A stretch of 64,000 bases of DNA, taken from the NCBI RefSeq assembly GCF_003385215.1, contig NZ_PQHW01000007.1:1-64000 (forward strand), in the 5' to 3' direction. The position numbers and the translations under genes were made by a program. This DNA comes from Amycolatopsis thermalba. Lineage in GTDB: Bacteria; Actinomycetota; Actinomycetes; Mycobacteriales; Pseudonocardiaceae. A model generated the notes under the pieces. The model saw nothing but the letters and a program-made list of their open reading frames with translations, did not search any database and had not been told where the DNA came from. Of this stretch, positions 1-7,854 are shown piece after piece; within the stretch, counting starts at the first letter, position 1; each line of letters starts with the position of its first letter.

Positions 1-1061
1 GGCGGGGCGGCCGGCGGGGCGGCGGGCGGGGCCGGGGGCTGCGCGGGCGCGACCGCCGGCGGTGGCGCCGGAGCCGACGCGGCCGCCGGGATCTCCTGCG
101 TGCCACCACCCGCGGCCAGCGCGGCGGCGACCGCGGCGGCCACCGCGACACCGGACACGCCGACCCCGACGAACTGCCGCGGCCCGGCGGCCGCGACGGA
201 AGCCGCACCACCCGCGGACCCGGCCGCGGCACCGGCGGTCGCCACCGTCGCGGCCGTCGCCTTGCCCGCGGTCGCGAGGTAGCCCAGCGCCGCGCCACCC
301 AGCACGATCGGCGCGATGATCGCCCGCAGCGCGCCGTTGACCTCGGCCAGCGCGGCGGCCAGCGCCCGGCAGTCCGCGCACTCGTCCAGGTGCGCCTCGA
401 CCTGGGCGCGTTCCCGCTTGGACAGGCCGTCGCGGGTCCACGCGCCGAGCCGGTCGGCGCATGCGCGGCACTTGTCGGCGGACGTCTCGGCCAGGTGGAC
501 CTGCAGGTACGCCTGCCGCAGGCCCTCACGGGCCCGGTAGGCGAGTGCGGACACGCCGTTGGGCGTCAGGCCGAGCAGCGGCGCGACCTCGGCCGGGCTC
601 TGCTGCTCGATCTCGGTGTGCCACAGCACGGCCTGCCAGCGCTCGGGCAGCGACGCGAACGCCTTCGCCGCCATCGTCCGCTCCAGCCCGGCCACGGCGG
701 TGTCGGAGAACTGCACGGTCAGCGCCTCCGCGCCGACCGTGGTCATGTCCTCGTTGAGGTCGACGCGCTTGTCCTTGCGGGTCTTGTCGTAGGCGGTGTG
801 CCGGAGCGCGGTGAGCAGGTACGCGCGGAAGGCGCTGTCCGGGCCCTTGCCTGCGCGCAGCGTGTCGAGGACCTTCGCGAACGCGTCGGAGACCAGGTCG
901 TCGGCCTCGGCGGTGGACCGGGCGAGCTGCCGCGCCAGGTTGTAGGCCGCGCTGACGTGCCGTTCGTAGAGCGTGCCGTACGCGGCCAGGGTGCCGGTGC
1001 GGACGTCGGTGATCAGCTCCGCGTCGCTCTTGCCCTCGAAATCGGCCGAAAGGGTGGACAC
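1..1061 (-). CDS. ECF-like RNA polymerase sigma factor with fused zinc-finger and membrane tail (3' end outside window)
   Basis: Sigma-70 family factor read leftward and running off the left edge, so its C-terminus is missing. The GTG start at 1061 follows AGGAG about 9 bases upstream. Sigma region 2 covers roughly residues 20-100 and region 4 roughly 130-185. A second half holds an HxxxCxxC motif (H224, C228, C231) like the zinc-binding anti-sigma domain of the zf-HC2 type, then hydrophobic stretches near 245-262 and 298-320, then an Ala/Pro-rich tail. Fusion of a sigma factor to an anti-sigma-like zinc finger and membrane segments suggests self-inhibition or membrane tethering; this is inference. 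Targets are unknown. Confidence 0.85.
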   Translation of the reverse strand, partial: MSTLSADFEGKSDAELITDVRTGTLAAYGTLYERHVSAAYNLARQLARSTAEADDLVSDAFAKVLDTLRAGKGPDSAFRAYLLTALRHTAYDKTRKDKRVDLNEDMTTVGAEALTVQFSDTAVAGLERTMAAKAFASLPERWQAVLWHTEIEQQSPAEVAPLLGLTPNGVSALAYRAREGLRQAYLQVHLAETSADKCRACADRLGAWTRDGLSKRERAQVEAHLDECADCRALAAALAEVNGALRAIIAPIVLGGAALGYLATAGKATAATVATAGAAAGSAGGAASVAAAGPRQFVGVGVSGVAVAAAVAAALAAGGGTQEIPAAASAPAPPPAVAPAQPPAPPAAPPAAP

Positions 1062-1229
1062 CGCTCTCCTTCATCCCCGCTGCTGCGCGCGATCAGTGTG
1101 ACTGACCGGTCCCGGCCCGTCACGCAACACCTGGCCCTATTGACCCGCACGGTGTAATTCCGTCACGACGCGCCGCTTCGATCGTCACATCACCGGAACA
1201 GCGGTCGCGGGACGAGAGGACGGTTGCCA

Positions 1230-2051
1230 GTGGACGTGCCGGCCATGGGGCTGCGGCTCGAACCGGAGCCCGGCGGCGGCGGATCGCTGCGCGAGCTGCG
1301 GGCGCGCTGGCAGGCCGCGAGCCTGGCCGCGGGATGGCGTTTCCCCAGCGACTGGGCGCTTCCCGAGGTCGACACGGTGTGCGCGGCGATGCTGCGGAAC
1401 GGCTCCGCGGAGATCCCCATCGCGAGTCTGGCCAGGGCGCGGGCCGCGGCCGGCGCCGGGCAGGACGGCGCCCTCACCGATCTGGCGGCGTTGCACGCGG
1501 TAACCACCCCTCCGGGGGAGTCCGGCGATCTGGTGAGCCCGGACGTGGACGCCCTGCCCGCCCGGCTACTGCGGGTGGCGGCGCTGGCGTGGGCCGATGT
1601 CGCGATGGACAAGCTCGCCACCACCGAGGTCGTCGACCCGCTGACCGGCCTGCCCACCGCGTCCTACTTGCGCACCCGGCTGCGCGAGCTGTACCGCCGG
1701 CCCGGGCACCAGGTGTCCGACGACCACACCCTGCTGGTCGTCTCGGTCGACCTGTCCGCCGTCAGCGGCTGGCCCCGGCTCACCGCGATGATCCTGATCG
1801 CCGAGGCGCTGCGGGTGGTGTTCGACGGCGGCGAGAGCATCGCGAAGCTCGGGCCGTCCACGGTCGCCGCCGCGGTCCCGCGCGACGGCCGGATCGCCGC
1901 GAAGGCCGTGATGCTGCGGCGCGAGCTGCACGAGCGGCTCTCGGTCGACGACCAGCTCGAACCGGTCGGCCCGCCGAAGATCAAGCTGGTCCGGCTGCCC
2001 GCGACCCACGAGTCCGCGTGCGACCTGCTGCAGCGACTCGCACGAACCTGA
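1230..2051 (+). CDS. Degenerate GGDEF-like domain protein
   Basis: A 273-residue protein whose second half begins with the segment DPLTGLPTASYL (about residues 135-147). This is typical of the N-terminal edge of GGDEF (diguanylate cyclase) domains. The signature GGDEF loop is not visible; the region where it should lie reads LGPSTVAAAVPRD, so cyclase activity is unlikely and a structural or nucleotide-sensing role is more plausible. The N-terminal half has no recognised domain. The GTG at 1230 lies 10 bases after AGAGG; a TTG at 1224 is an alternative start. It is divergent from the sigma factor gene, so the two could share a regulatory region. Confidence 0.7.
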   Translation: MDVPAMGLRLEPEPGGGGSLRELRARWQAASLAAGWRFPSDWALPEVDTVCAAMLRNGSAEIPIASLARARAAAGAGQDGALTDLAALHAVTTPPGESGDLVSPDVDALPARLLRVAALAWADVAMDKLATTEVVDPLTGLPTASYLRTRLRELYRRPGHQVSDDHTLLVVSVDLSAVSGWPRLTAMILIAEALRVVFDGGESIAKLGPSTVAAAVPRDGRIAAKAVMLRRELHERLSVDDQLEPVGPPKIKLVRLPATHESACDLLQRLART

Positions 2052-2116
2052 CCCTGTGGCCGCCGGAACCCGACCCTTCCGCGCACGCTGTAGTCGTTTC
2101 GTGATTTCCTGAAAGG

Positions 2117-3448
2117 GTGACCCAGTCAGTGCCCGCCACCGGCGGCGAGCCGCTCGGCGAGCCGGCGCACCCGCGCCTGGCCCTGCGCACCTCGCTCGCC
2201 CGGTTGTCGGTGCGGCCGCGTTCGATCCTGCTGCTGTCGCTCGTCCCGCTGCTCGCACTCGTCTTCGGCATCGTCGGCTGGCTGTTCGACTGGCGGCTCG
2301 GCGTGGACAGCGCGGTGTACCGGGCCGGGGCGATCACCCTCCTGCACGGCGATCCGCTCTACGACGCGAACACCCTGCCGCCGGAGCCGTGGTGGGCGCT
2401 GCTGCCGTTCACCTACCCGCCGACGGCCGCGCTGCTGTTCGTGCCGCTGGCGATCCTGCCGGTCCAGATCGCCTGGGGCGTGCTGACCGCGATCTCGGTG
2501 CTGGCGATGGCGCTGGTGATCCGCGTGGCGATCGGCTCGCTGCCGACCCCGCCCGCCGTGCGCCGCTGGTGGTCCTCACCGGCCCGCGCGACGCTGGTGT
2601 TCTCCCTGGTCATGCTGGGCCTGGAGCCGGTGTGGCGGACGATCTTCCTCGGCCAGATCAACCTGATCCTGATGGCCGTGGTCGTGCTCGACGTCCTCGT
2701 CGTCACCACGCGGAACACCCGCTGGGGCGGGGTGCTGGTCGGCATCGCGTCGGCGGTGAAGCTGACGCCGCTGGTGTTCGTGGCGCACCTGTTCCTGACC
2801 GGCCGCCGCCGCGAGGCGTTCCGCGCGTTCGGCGTGTTCCTCGGCCTGCAGCTGCTGATGCTGGCGCTGATCCCGGGCGACACGATCCGCTACTGGACCA
2901 AGACCATCTCCGACACCGGCCGCATCGGCCCGGTGCACTGGGCGGGCAACCAGTCGCTCAACGGCCTGATGAACCGGCTCACCGACCTGGCGCCGTGGGC
3001 GTCGAAGGCCGCGCTGGGCGTCGCGGCGCTGCTGGCGATCCCGGCCGTGTGGCTGATGCTGCGCTTCCACCGCCGCGGGCAGGCGCTGGCCGCCCTGCTG
3101 GTCACCGCGTTCTTCGGGCTGCTGGCCTCGCCGATCTCGTGGTCGCACCACTGGGTCTGGGCCGTGCCGCTGCTGGTGCTGCTCGTGTCGCGGCTGCCGC
3201 AGACCACGCCCGCCACCGCCTGGAGGCGCTGGGTCGCCACCGGGGCGGTGGTCGCGGTGTTCATCAGCTGCGTGCTGCTGGCGCTGCCCAACGGGCGCAA
3301 CATCGAGCTGCACTGGAAGTTCTGGCAGACCGTGCTGGGCAACGCCTACATCCTCACGCCACTGGTGCTGACCGTGGTGCTGGTGACGCGGTGGGCGCTG
3401 CAGCGCCGGCGGGAGCGGGCGCGTGACGACGTTACGGTCGCGGGCTGA
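2117..3448 (+). CDS. GT87 family polyprenol-phosphate-mannose-dependent mannosyltransferase-like membrane protein
   Basis: A 443-residue polytopic membrane protein of the GT87 (DUF2029) family, which in actinobacteria contains alpha-1,2-mannosyltransferases using polyprenyl-phosphate-mannose outside the membrane. Family hallmarks are an acidic motif DSAVYRAG after the first membrane segment, FTYPP near residue 95, LGQINL near 180 and SWSHHWVWAVPL near 345. About ten hydrophobic segments are visible. The GTG start follows GAAAGG. It overlaps the next gene, a paralogue, by 26 bp, so the two are probably translationally coupled and act on the same glycan (lipomannan-type or glycolipid; inference). 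Confidence 0.88.
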   Translation: MTQSVPATGGEPLGEPAHPRLALRTSLARLSVRPRSILLLSLVPLLALVFGIVGWLFDWRLGVDSAVYRAGAITLLHGDPLYDANTLPPEPWWALLPFTYPPTAALLFVPLAILPVQIAWGVLTAISVLAMALVIRVAIGSLPTPPAVRRWWSSPARATLVFSLVMLGLEPVWRTIFLGQINLILMAVVVLDVLVVTTRNTRWGGVLVGIASAVKLTPLVFVAHLFLTGRRREAFRAFGVFLGLQLLMLALIPGDTIRYWTKTISDTGRIGPVHWAGNQSLNGLMNRLTDLAPWASKAALGVAALLAIPAVWLMLRFHRRGQALAALLVTAFFGLLASPISWSHHWVWAVPLLVLLVSRLPQTTPATAWRRWVATGAVVAVFISCVLLALPNGRNIELHWKFWQTVLGNAYILTPLVLTVVLVTRWALQRRRERARDDVTVAG

Positions 3449-4565
3449 GCCCGCCCTGGTCGGCGCCCTCGTCCTGGGCGCGCTCGCGGTCGGCGTGGCC
3501 GGCTGGCTCGCGGGCTGGCAGCTGGGCGCGGACAGCGCCGTCTACCGCGCCGGCGCGCTGACCTTCCTGCACGGCGACGCGGTCTACACGCCGGAGCGGC
3601 TGTCCACGCTGCCGTCCTGGGTGTCGCTGCCGTTCACCTACCCGCCGGCCGCGGCGCTGCTGTTCGTCCCGCTGGCCGCGCTGCCCAGCGGACTGACCTG
3701 GGGCGTGCTGGCGGCCGCGTCGGTGCTGTCGCTGGCCGTGGTGATCCGCGTGAGCGGGCGGTTCCGCGGCTGGGCGGTCGCCGGGCTGACCGTGGCGGCG
3801 CTGGGGCTGGAGCCGGTCTGGAAGACGATCTTCCTCGGGCAGATCAACCTGGTGCTGCTCGCGCTGGTCGTGCTCGACGTGCTGGTCCTGGCCGGCTCGC
3901 GCTGGTCGGGCGTGCTGATCGGGGTCGCGGCCGCGGTCAAGCTGACGCCGCTGATCTTCGTGGCGCACCTGTTCGTCACCGGCCGGTGGCGGGACGGGCT
4001 GCGCGCGCTGGGCACGTTCGCCGGGCTCCAGATCTTGATGTTCGCGCTGATGCCCGGCGACGCCGCGCGTTACTGGGCGGAGGCGGCGTTCGACCCGCAC
4101 CGCGTCGGCGGGGTGTCGTGGATCTTCAACCAGTCGCTCGGCGGGCTGGTCAACCGCCTCTCGCACGAGGCGTCCTGGTCCACCGCGGTCGCGCTGGGCA
4201 TCGGGGCGGTGCTCGCGGTACCGGCGGTGTGGCTGGTCCGGCGGCTGCACCGGCGTGGCGAGACGCTGGCCGCGTTGCTGGTGACCGCGTTCCTCGGGCT
4301 GCTGGTCTCGCCGGTGTCCTGGTCGCACCACTGGGTGTGGGCGGTGCCGCTGATCGTCCTGCTCGCGTCGACGGCGCGCTGGGTGTGGGCGGGCCTGGTG
4401 ACGGTGTTCTTCGCCAGCTGCGTGGTGATGCTGGTGCCCAACGGCGGCGACACCGAGTTCGGCTGGGGACCGGAGCTGTTCGTGCCCGGCAACGCCTACG
4501 TGCTGGCCGCGGCGCTGGGAATCCTCGGCCTGACGGCTCGTGAGCTGCGTCTCCCCGTAATCTAG
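3423..4565 (+). CDS. Second GT87 family mannosyltransferase-like membrane protein
   Basis: A 380-residue paralogue of the gene just upstream, sharing DSAVYRAG, FTYPP, LGQINL and SWSHHWVWAVPL motifs in the same order. It is shorter at the N-terminus and in loops. The GTG start lies inside the 3' end of the upstream gene (26-bp overlap, different frame). The tandem arrangement looks like a duplication followed by divergence; the two enzymes may add successive mannose residues. The predicted location is the cytoplasmic membrane with the active site facing outward. The acceptor cannot be told from sequence. Confidence 0.88.
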   Translation: MTTLRSRAEPALVGALVLGALAVGVAGWLAGWQLGADSAVYRAGALTFLHGDAVYTPERLSTLPSWVSLPFTYPPAAALLFVPLAALPSGLTWGVLAAASVLSLAVVIRVSGRFRGWAVAGLTVAALGLEPVWKTIFLGQINLVLLALVVLDVLVLAGSRWSGVLIGVAAAVKLTPLIFVAHLFVTGRWRDGLRALGTFAGLQILMFALMPGDAARYWAEAAFDPHRVGGVSWIFNQSLGGLVNRLSHEASWSTAVALGIGAVLAVPAVWLVRRLHRRGETLAALLVTAFLGLLVSPVSWSHHWVWAVPLIVLLASTARWVWAGLVTVFFASCVVMLVPNGGDTEFGWGPELFVPGNAYVLAAALGILGLTARELRLPVI

Positions 4566-4572
4566 AGCCGTT

Positions 4573-5754
4573 ATGGACAAGCGCACAGGCCTCCCGATCG
4601 TCGGGATGGTGGGCGGCGGCCAGCTCGCCAGGATGACACACCAGGCCGCGATCTCGCTGGGACAGTCGATGCGGATCCTCGCCGTCGACGCGAACGACTC
4701 GGCCGCGATGGTCGCCGGGGACGTCCAGCTCGGGCACCACACCGACCTCGACGCGCTGCGCGAGTTCGCCAAGACCGTCGACGTGGTGACCTTCGACCAC
4801 GAGCACGTCCCGTGGGAGCACCTGTTCGCGCTGGTCAACGAGGGCTTTACGGTCCGCCCTGGGCCCGACGCGCTGGCGTTCGCGCAGAACAAGCTGGTGA
4901 TGCGCGACCACCTGTCCGCCACCGGCTTCCCGTGCCCGCCCTACGCCGAGGTGTCCGAAGTGGAGGACATCCTCAAGTTCGGCGCCGAGCACGGCTGGCC
5001 GGTCGTGCTGAAGGCCGCCACCGGCGGCTACGACGGCCGTGGCGTGTGGATGGTCGAGTCCGACGCCGAGGCCCGGACGCTGGTGCCCGAGCTGCGGGCC
5101 GCCGGCACCGAGCTGCTGGTCGAACAGCGCGTCACGATGAAGCGGGAGCTGTCCGCGCTGGTCGCGCGCTCGCCGTTCGGGCAGGGCGCGGCCTGGCCGG
5201 TCGTGGAGACCGTGCAGGAGAACGGCATCAACACCGAGGTGCTGGCGCCCGCGCCGGGCCTGACCTCGCGCCAGGTGCACGAGGCGCAGGAGCTGGCGCT
5301 GCGGCTGGCCGACGAGCTGAACGTGGTCGGCATCCTGGCGGTCGAGCTGTTCGAGACCGACGGCGGCCTGCTGGTCAACGAGCTCGCGATGCGCCCGCAC
5401 AACTCCGGCCACTGGACCATGGACGGCTCGGCGACCTCGCAGTTCGAGCAGCACGTGCGCGCGGTCCTGGACTACCCGCTGGGCGTGACCGACCTGATCG
5501 CGCCCACGGTGATGGCCAACGTGCTGGGCGCGCCGGAAACCCCGCGGATGGCGCCCGACGAGCGGCTGCACCACCTGTTCGCCCGCTTCCCGGACGCCCA
5601 CGTGCACTTCTACGGCAAGGGCGAGCGGCCCGGCCGCAAGCTCGGGCACGTCAACTTCGTCGGCGGCGACCTGGAGAACCTGCGGACCCGCGCCAAGCTG
5701 GCCGCGCACTGGCTGTCGCACGCCGAATGGCCCGACGGCTACGACATCCACTGA
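4573..5754 (+). CDS. purK: N5-carboxyaminoimidazole ribonucleotide synthase PurK
   Basis: ATP-grasp enzyme of 393 residues that converts AIR, ATP and bicarbonate to N5-CAIR in de novo purine synthesis. The N-terminal [11 protein letters not shown] segment is the PurK nucleotide/substrate-binding start. GGYDGRGVW (about residue 152) is the ATP-grasp glycine-rich loop, and [14 protein letters not shown] (about 268) is the metal- and substrate-binding signature. It lies 7 bp after the GT87 gene and 13 bp before purE, the next enzyme. The purK-purE order is the one seen at Rv3276c-Rv3275c in M. tuberculosis. Length is normal. Confidence 0.97.
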   Translation: MDKRTGLPIVGMVGGGQLARMTHQAAISLGQSMRILAVDANDSAAMVAGDVQLGHHTDLDALREFAKTVDVVTFDHEHVPWEHLFALVNEGFTVRPGPDALAFAQNKLVMRDHLSATGFPCPPYAEVSEVEDILKFGAEHGWPVVLKAATGGYDGRGVWMVESDAEARTLVPELRAAGTELLVEQRVTMKRELSALVARSPFGQGAAWPVVETVQENGINTEVLAPAPGLTSRQVHEAQELALRLADELNVVGILAVELFETDGGLLVNELAMRPHNSGHWTMDGSATSQFEQHVRAVLDYPLGVTDLIAPTVMANVLGAPETPRMAPDERLHHLFARFPDAHVHFYGKGERPGRKLGHVNFVGGDLENLRTRAKLAAHWLSHAEWPDGYDIH

Positions 5755-5767
5755 GAGGGGAGCACGC

Positions 5768-6262
5768 GTGACCGACGTCGGCGTGATCATGGGCAGCGAC
5801 TCCGACTGGCCCGTGCTCGAAGCGGCCGGGACGGCGCTGGACGAGTTCGGCGTGTCCTACGAGGTCGGCGTGTACTCCGCGCACCGGACCCCGCAGCGGA
5901 TGCTCGACTACGCCCGCACCGCGGCCGACCGCGGCATCAAGGTGATCATCGCCGGTGCCGGGGGAGCCGCGCACCTGCCCGGCATGGTCGCCTCGGCCAC
6001 GGTGCTGCCGGTGATCGGCGTGCCGGTCCCGCTGAAGTACCTGGACGGGATGGACTCGCTGCTGTCGATCGTGCAGATGCCGGCCGGGGTCCCGGTGGCG
6101 ACGGTGTCGATCGGTGGCGCCCGCAACGCCGGGCTGCTGGCCGTGCGGATCCTGGCCGTGCAGGACCCGGCGCTGCGGGAGAAGATGGCCGCCTTCCAGG
6201 CCGACCTGGAACAGCTGGTGCTCGACAAGGACGCCAAGCTCCGCGAGAAGCTTCAGTCCTAG
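5768..6262 (+). CDS. purE: N5-carboxyaminoimidazole ribonucleotide mutase PurE
   Basis: Class I PurE of 164 residues, rearranging N5-CAIR to CAIR, the step after PurK. The start of the protein contains the GSDSDW loop (about residue 9), then SAHRTP (about 38) with the catalytic His, and [14 protein letters not shown] (about 62), all diagnostic. The GTG start is preceded by GAGGGGAG. Co-transcription with purK is implied by the 13-bp gap and shared direction. Nothing unusual is seen; the octameric cytosolic form is known for the family. Confidence 0.97.
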   Translation: MTDVGVIMGSDSDWPVLEAAGTALDEFGVSYEVGVYSAHRTPQRMLDYARTAADRGIKVIIAGAGGAAHLPGMVASATVLPVIGVPVPLKYLDGMDSLLSIVQMPAGVPVATVSIGGARNAGLLAVRILAVQDPALREKMAAFQADLEQLVLDKDAKLREKLQS

Positions 6263-6720
6263 CTCGCGGTGTACTGCTTCCGCGATGAAGGCTGCGGCCT
6301 GGTCGACGCTGCCGTCCGTGGCGTAGCTCAGGTGGCCGTCTTGATCGTCTGCCCGTACAGGCCGAGCGGGTTGCCGAACGCGATCACCGCGACCACCCGG
6401 GGCGCCAGCTCGGCAGGGATGGTCTGGCCGGTGCCGAGGTAGGTGCGGATGCCGATCGCGGCGCTGGTCTGGTCGTAGCTCGCGGCGTAGTCGACCGCGT
6501 AGGACGACACCGAGGCCGAGGGCAGCGCGGACTTCACGTCGGACACCAGCGGGGTGCCGGTGATGCCGAGGCCGGGGACCTCGCCGCTGCCGCGGGCGAA
6601 CACGATCTCGAGGTCCGCGCAGGCCGCGGTGGTCGCGGCGGTGCCGGTCGCCGCGGCGCCGGCCAGTCCGAGGACGGCGCAGGCGAGCAGGGGCAGGGTG
6701 CGGAGTCTCGTGTGGAGCGT
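6263..6720 (-). pseudogene. Decayed cutinase-family esterase gene
   Basis: On the minus strand the region encodes a hydrophobic signal-like segment, then CADLEIVFARGSGEVPGLG, the standard N-terminus of mature cutinases, then VVAVIAFGNP, the strand following the nucleophile region. In between, the roughly 40-residue part that should carry the GYSQG nucleophile motif is missing. The frame stops at 6328. The C-terminal cutinase segment with its catalytic-His region (HLSYATDGSVDQAAAF) continues in another frame at about 6265-6335. No ATG/GTG/TTG precedes the signal segment before an upstream stop at 6721-6723. Internal deletion, frameshift and start loss together indicate a dead gene. The intact family hydrolyses esters outside the cell. 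Confidence 0.8.
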
Positions 6721-6780
6721 TCACCGAGTGTCCCGCCATCGTGTTGGCCGGGCATCGGTGAAATCACCAGTGTCGGTGAA
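6719..6780. promoter_or_regulatory. Cluster of TCGGTGAA half-sites, candidate operator
   Basis: The octamer TCGGTGAA occurs at 6755-6762 and 6773-6780, and inverted as GTTCACCGA at 6719-6727. The middle copy is part of an inverted repeat GGTGA-AA-TCACC (6757-6768). The cluster sits just upstream of the F420-dependent oxidoreductase start and at the dead start of the cutinase relic, so it may be an operator that once served both. The regulator is unknown. Confidence 0.3.
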
Positions 6781-6819
6781 CTCTCGGTCGGTCCGGTTTC
6801 CGCCGGGTATCCGGCGATC

Positions 6820-7854
6820 ATGGAGTTCTCGCGCCGCACCCTGGGCATGTTCGCCGCTTCCGCCGGATTCGTCCGCGTCGAGCCGCCCGCGGCGCGAGCG
6901 CCGGTCGGGCTGGTGCTGTCGCACGAGCAGTTCCCGACGCACCGGCTGCTGGACTTCGCGCGGCAGGCGGAGGCGGCGGGCTTCGCGTTCGTCTGGGCCA
7001 GTGACCACCTGCAGCCGTGGCAGGACAACCAGGGGCACTCGATGTTCCCGTGGCTCACGCTCGCCCTGGTCGGTGAGCGCACCCGGCGCGTCACCTTCGG
7101 CTCCGGGGTGACCTGCCCGAGCTACCGGCACCACCCGACCGAGGTAGCGCAAGCGTTTGCCTCCCTCGAACTGCTCGCCCCGGGACGGACGTTCCTCGGT
7201 CTCGGGACCGGTGAGGCGGTCAACGAGCAGGCGGGCACCGGGCAGTACGGCCGCTACGCCGACCGGCACGACCGGCTGGTCGAGGCGATCGAGCTGATCC
7301 GGCGGCTGTGGACGGGGGAGCGGGTCACCTTCCGCGGCCGGTTCTTCGCCACCGACCAGCTCAAGCTGTACGACCTGCCGGCGAAGCCGCCGCCGGTGTA
7401 CGTGGCCGCGCAGGGGCCGAAGAGCGCGCGGCTGGCCGGCCGCTACGGCGACGGCTGGATCACGCAGGCCGGGGCGTCCCTCGACCCGGCGCTGCGGGAG
7501 GCGTTCGCCGCGGGCGCGCGGGAGGCGGGCAAGAACCCGGACGCGATGCCGAAGTGGGCCGAGCTGTTCGCGGTGGTCGGCGACCAGCGCGAGATCGACC
7601 TGGCGGCGCAGCGGTGGCGGTTCACGGTCAAGCCGGCCGACCTGCCCAACCCGGTCGCGATCCAGGAGGCCGCGCAGGCCACCCCGCTGGCCGAGGTGGC
7701 CGGCCGCTGGACGGTGGGCACGGATCCGGCGGTCCACGTCGCGGCCCTGCGGAAGCTGCTGGACGCGGGTGTGACGCCGTTCCTGCACTTCCCGCAGGAG
7801 GACCCGGGCGTGGCGATCGAGTTCTACCGCGCCCGGGTCCTGCCGCTGCTCTAG
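6820..7854 (+). CDS. Tat-exported LLM-class F420-dependent oxidoreductase
   Basis: A 344-residue luciferase-like (LLM) flavin/F420 oxidoreductase. The ATG at 6820 gives an N-terminus with SRRTLGMF followed by a short hydrophobic stretch, a likely twin-arginine signal. This makes it similar to the Tat-exported F420-dependent hydroxymycolic acid dehydrogenase of mycobacteria (Rv0132c type) rather than cytosolic Fgd1. Barrel motifs include FVWASDHLQPW (about residue 55) and FLGLGTGEAVNEQ (about 130). An upstream ATG at 6712 lacks a sensible signal and was not used. fbiA and fbiB, needed for its cofactor, lie at 30.8-33.1 kb. Its stop overlaps the convergent acyl-CoA ligase stop in a shared CTAG. 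Confidence 0.85.
   Translation: MEFSRRTLGMFAASAGFVRVEPPAARAPVGLVLSHEQFPTHRLLDFARQAEAAGFAFVWASDHLQPWQDNQGHSMFPWLTLALVGERTRRVTFGSGVTCPSYRHHPTEVAQAFASLELLAPGRTFLGLGTGEAVNEQAGTGQYGRYADRHDRLVEAIELIRRLWTGERVTFRGRFFATDQLKLYDLPAKPPPVYVAAQGPKSARLAGRYGDGWITQAGASLDPALREAFAAGAREAGKNPDAMPKWAELFAVVGDQREIDLAAQRWRFTVKPADLPNPVAIQEAAQATPLAEVAGRWTVGTDPAVHVAALRKLLDAGVTPFLHFPQEDPGVAIEFYRARVLPLL

Noticed and set aside
1224-2051. Active diguanylate cyclase
   Set aside because: The DPLTGLP start of a GGDEF domain is present, but the GGDEF catalytic loop is not.
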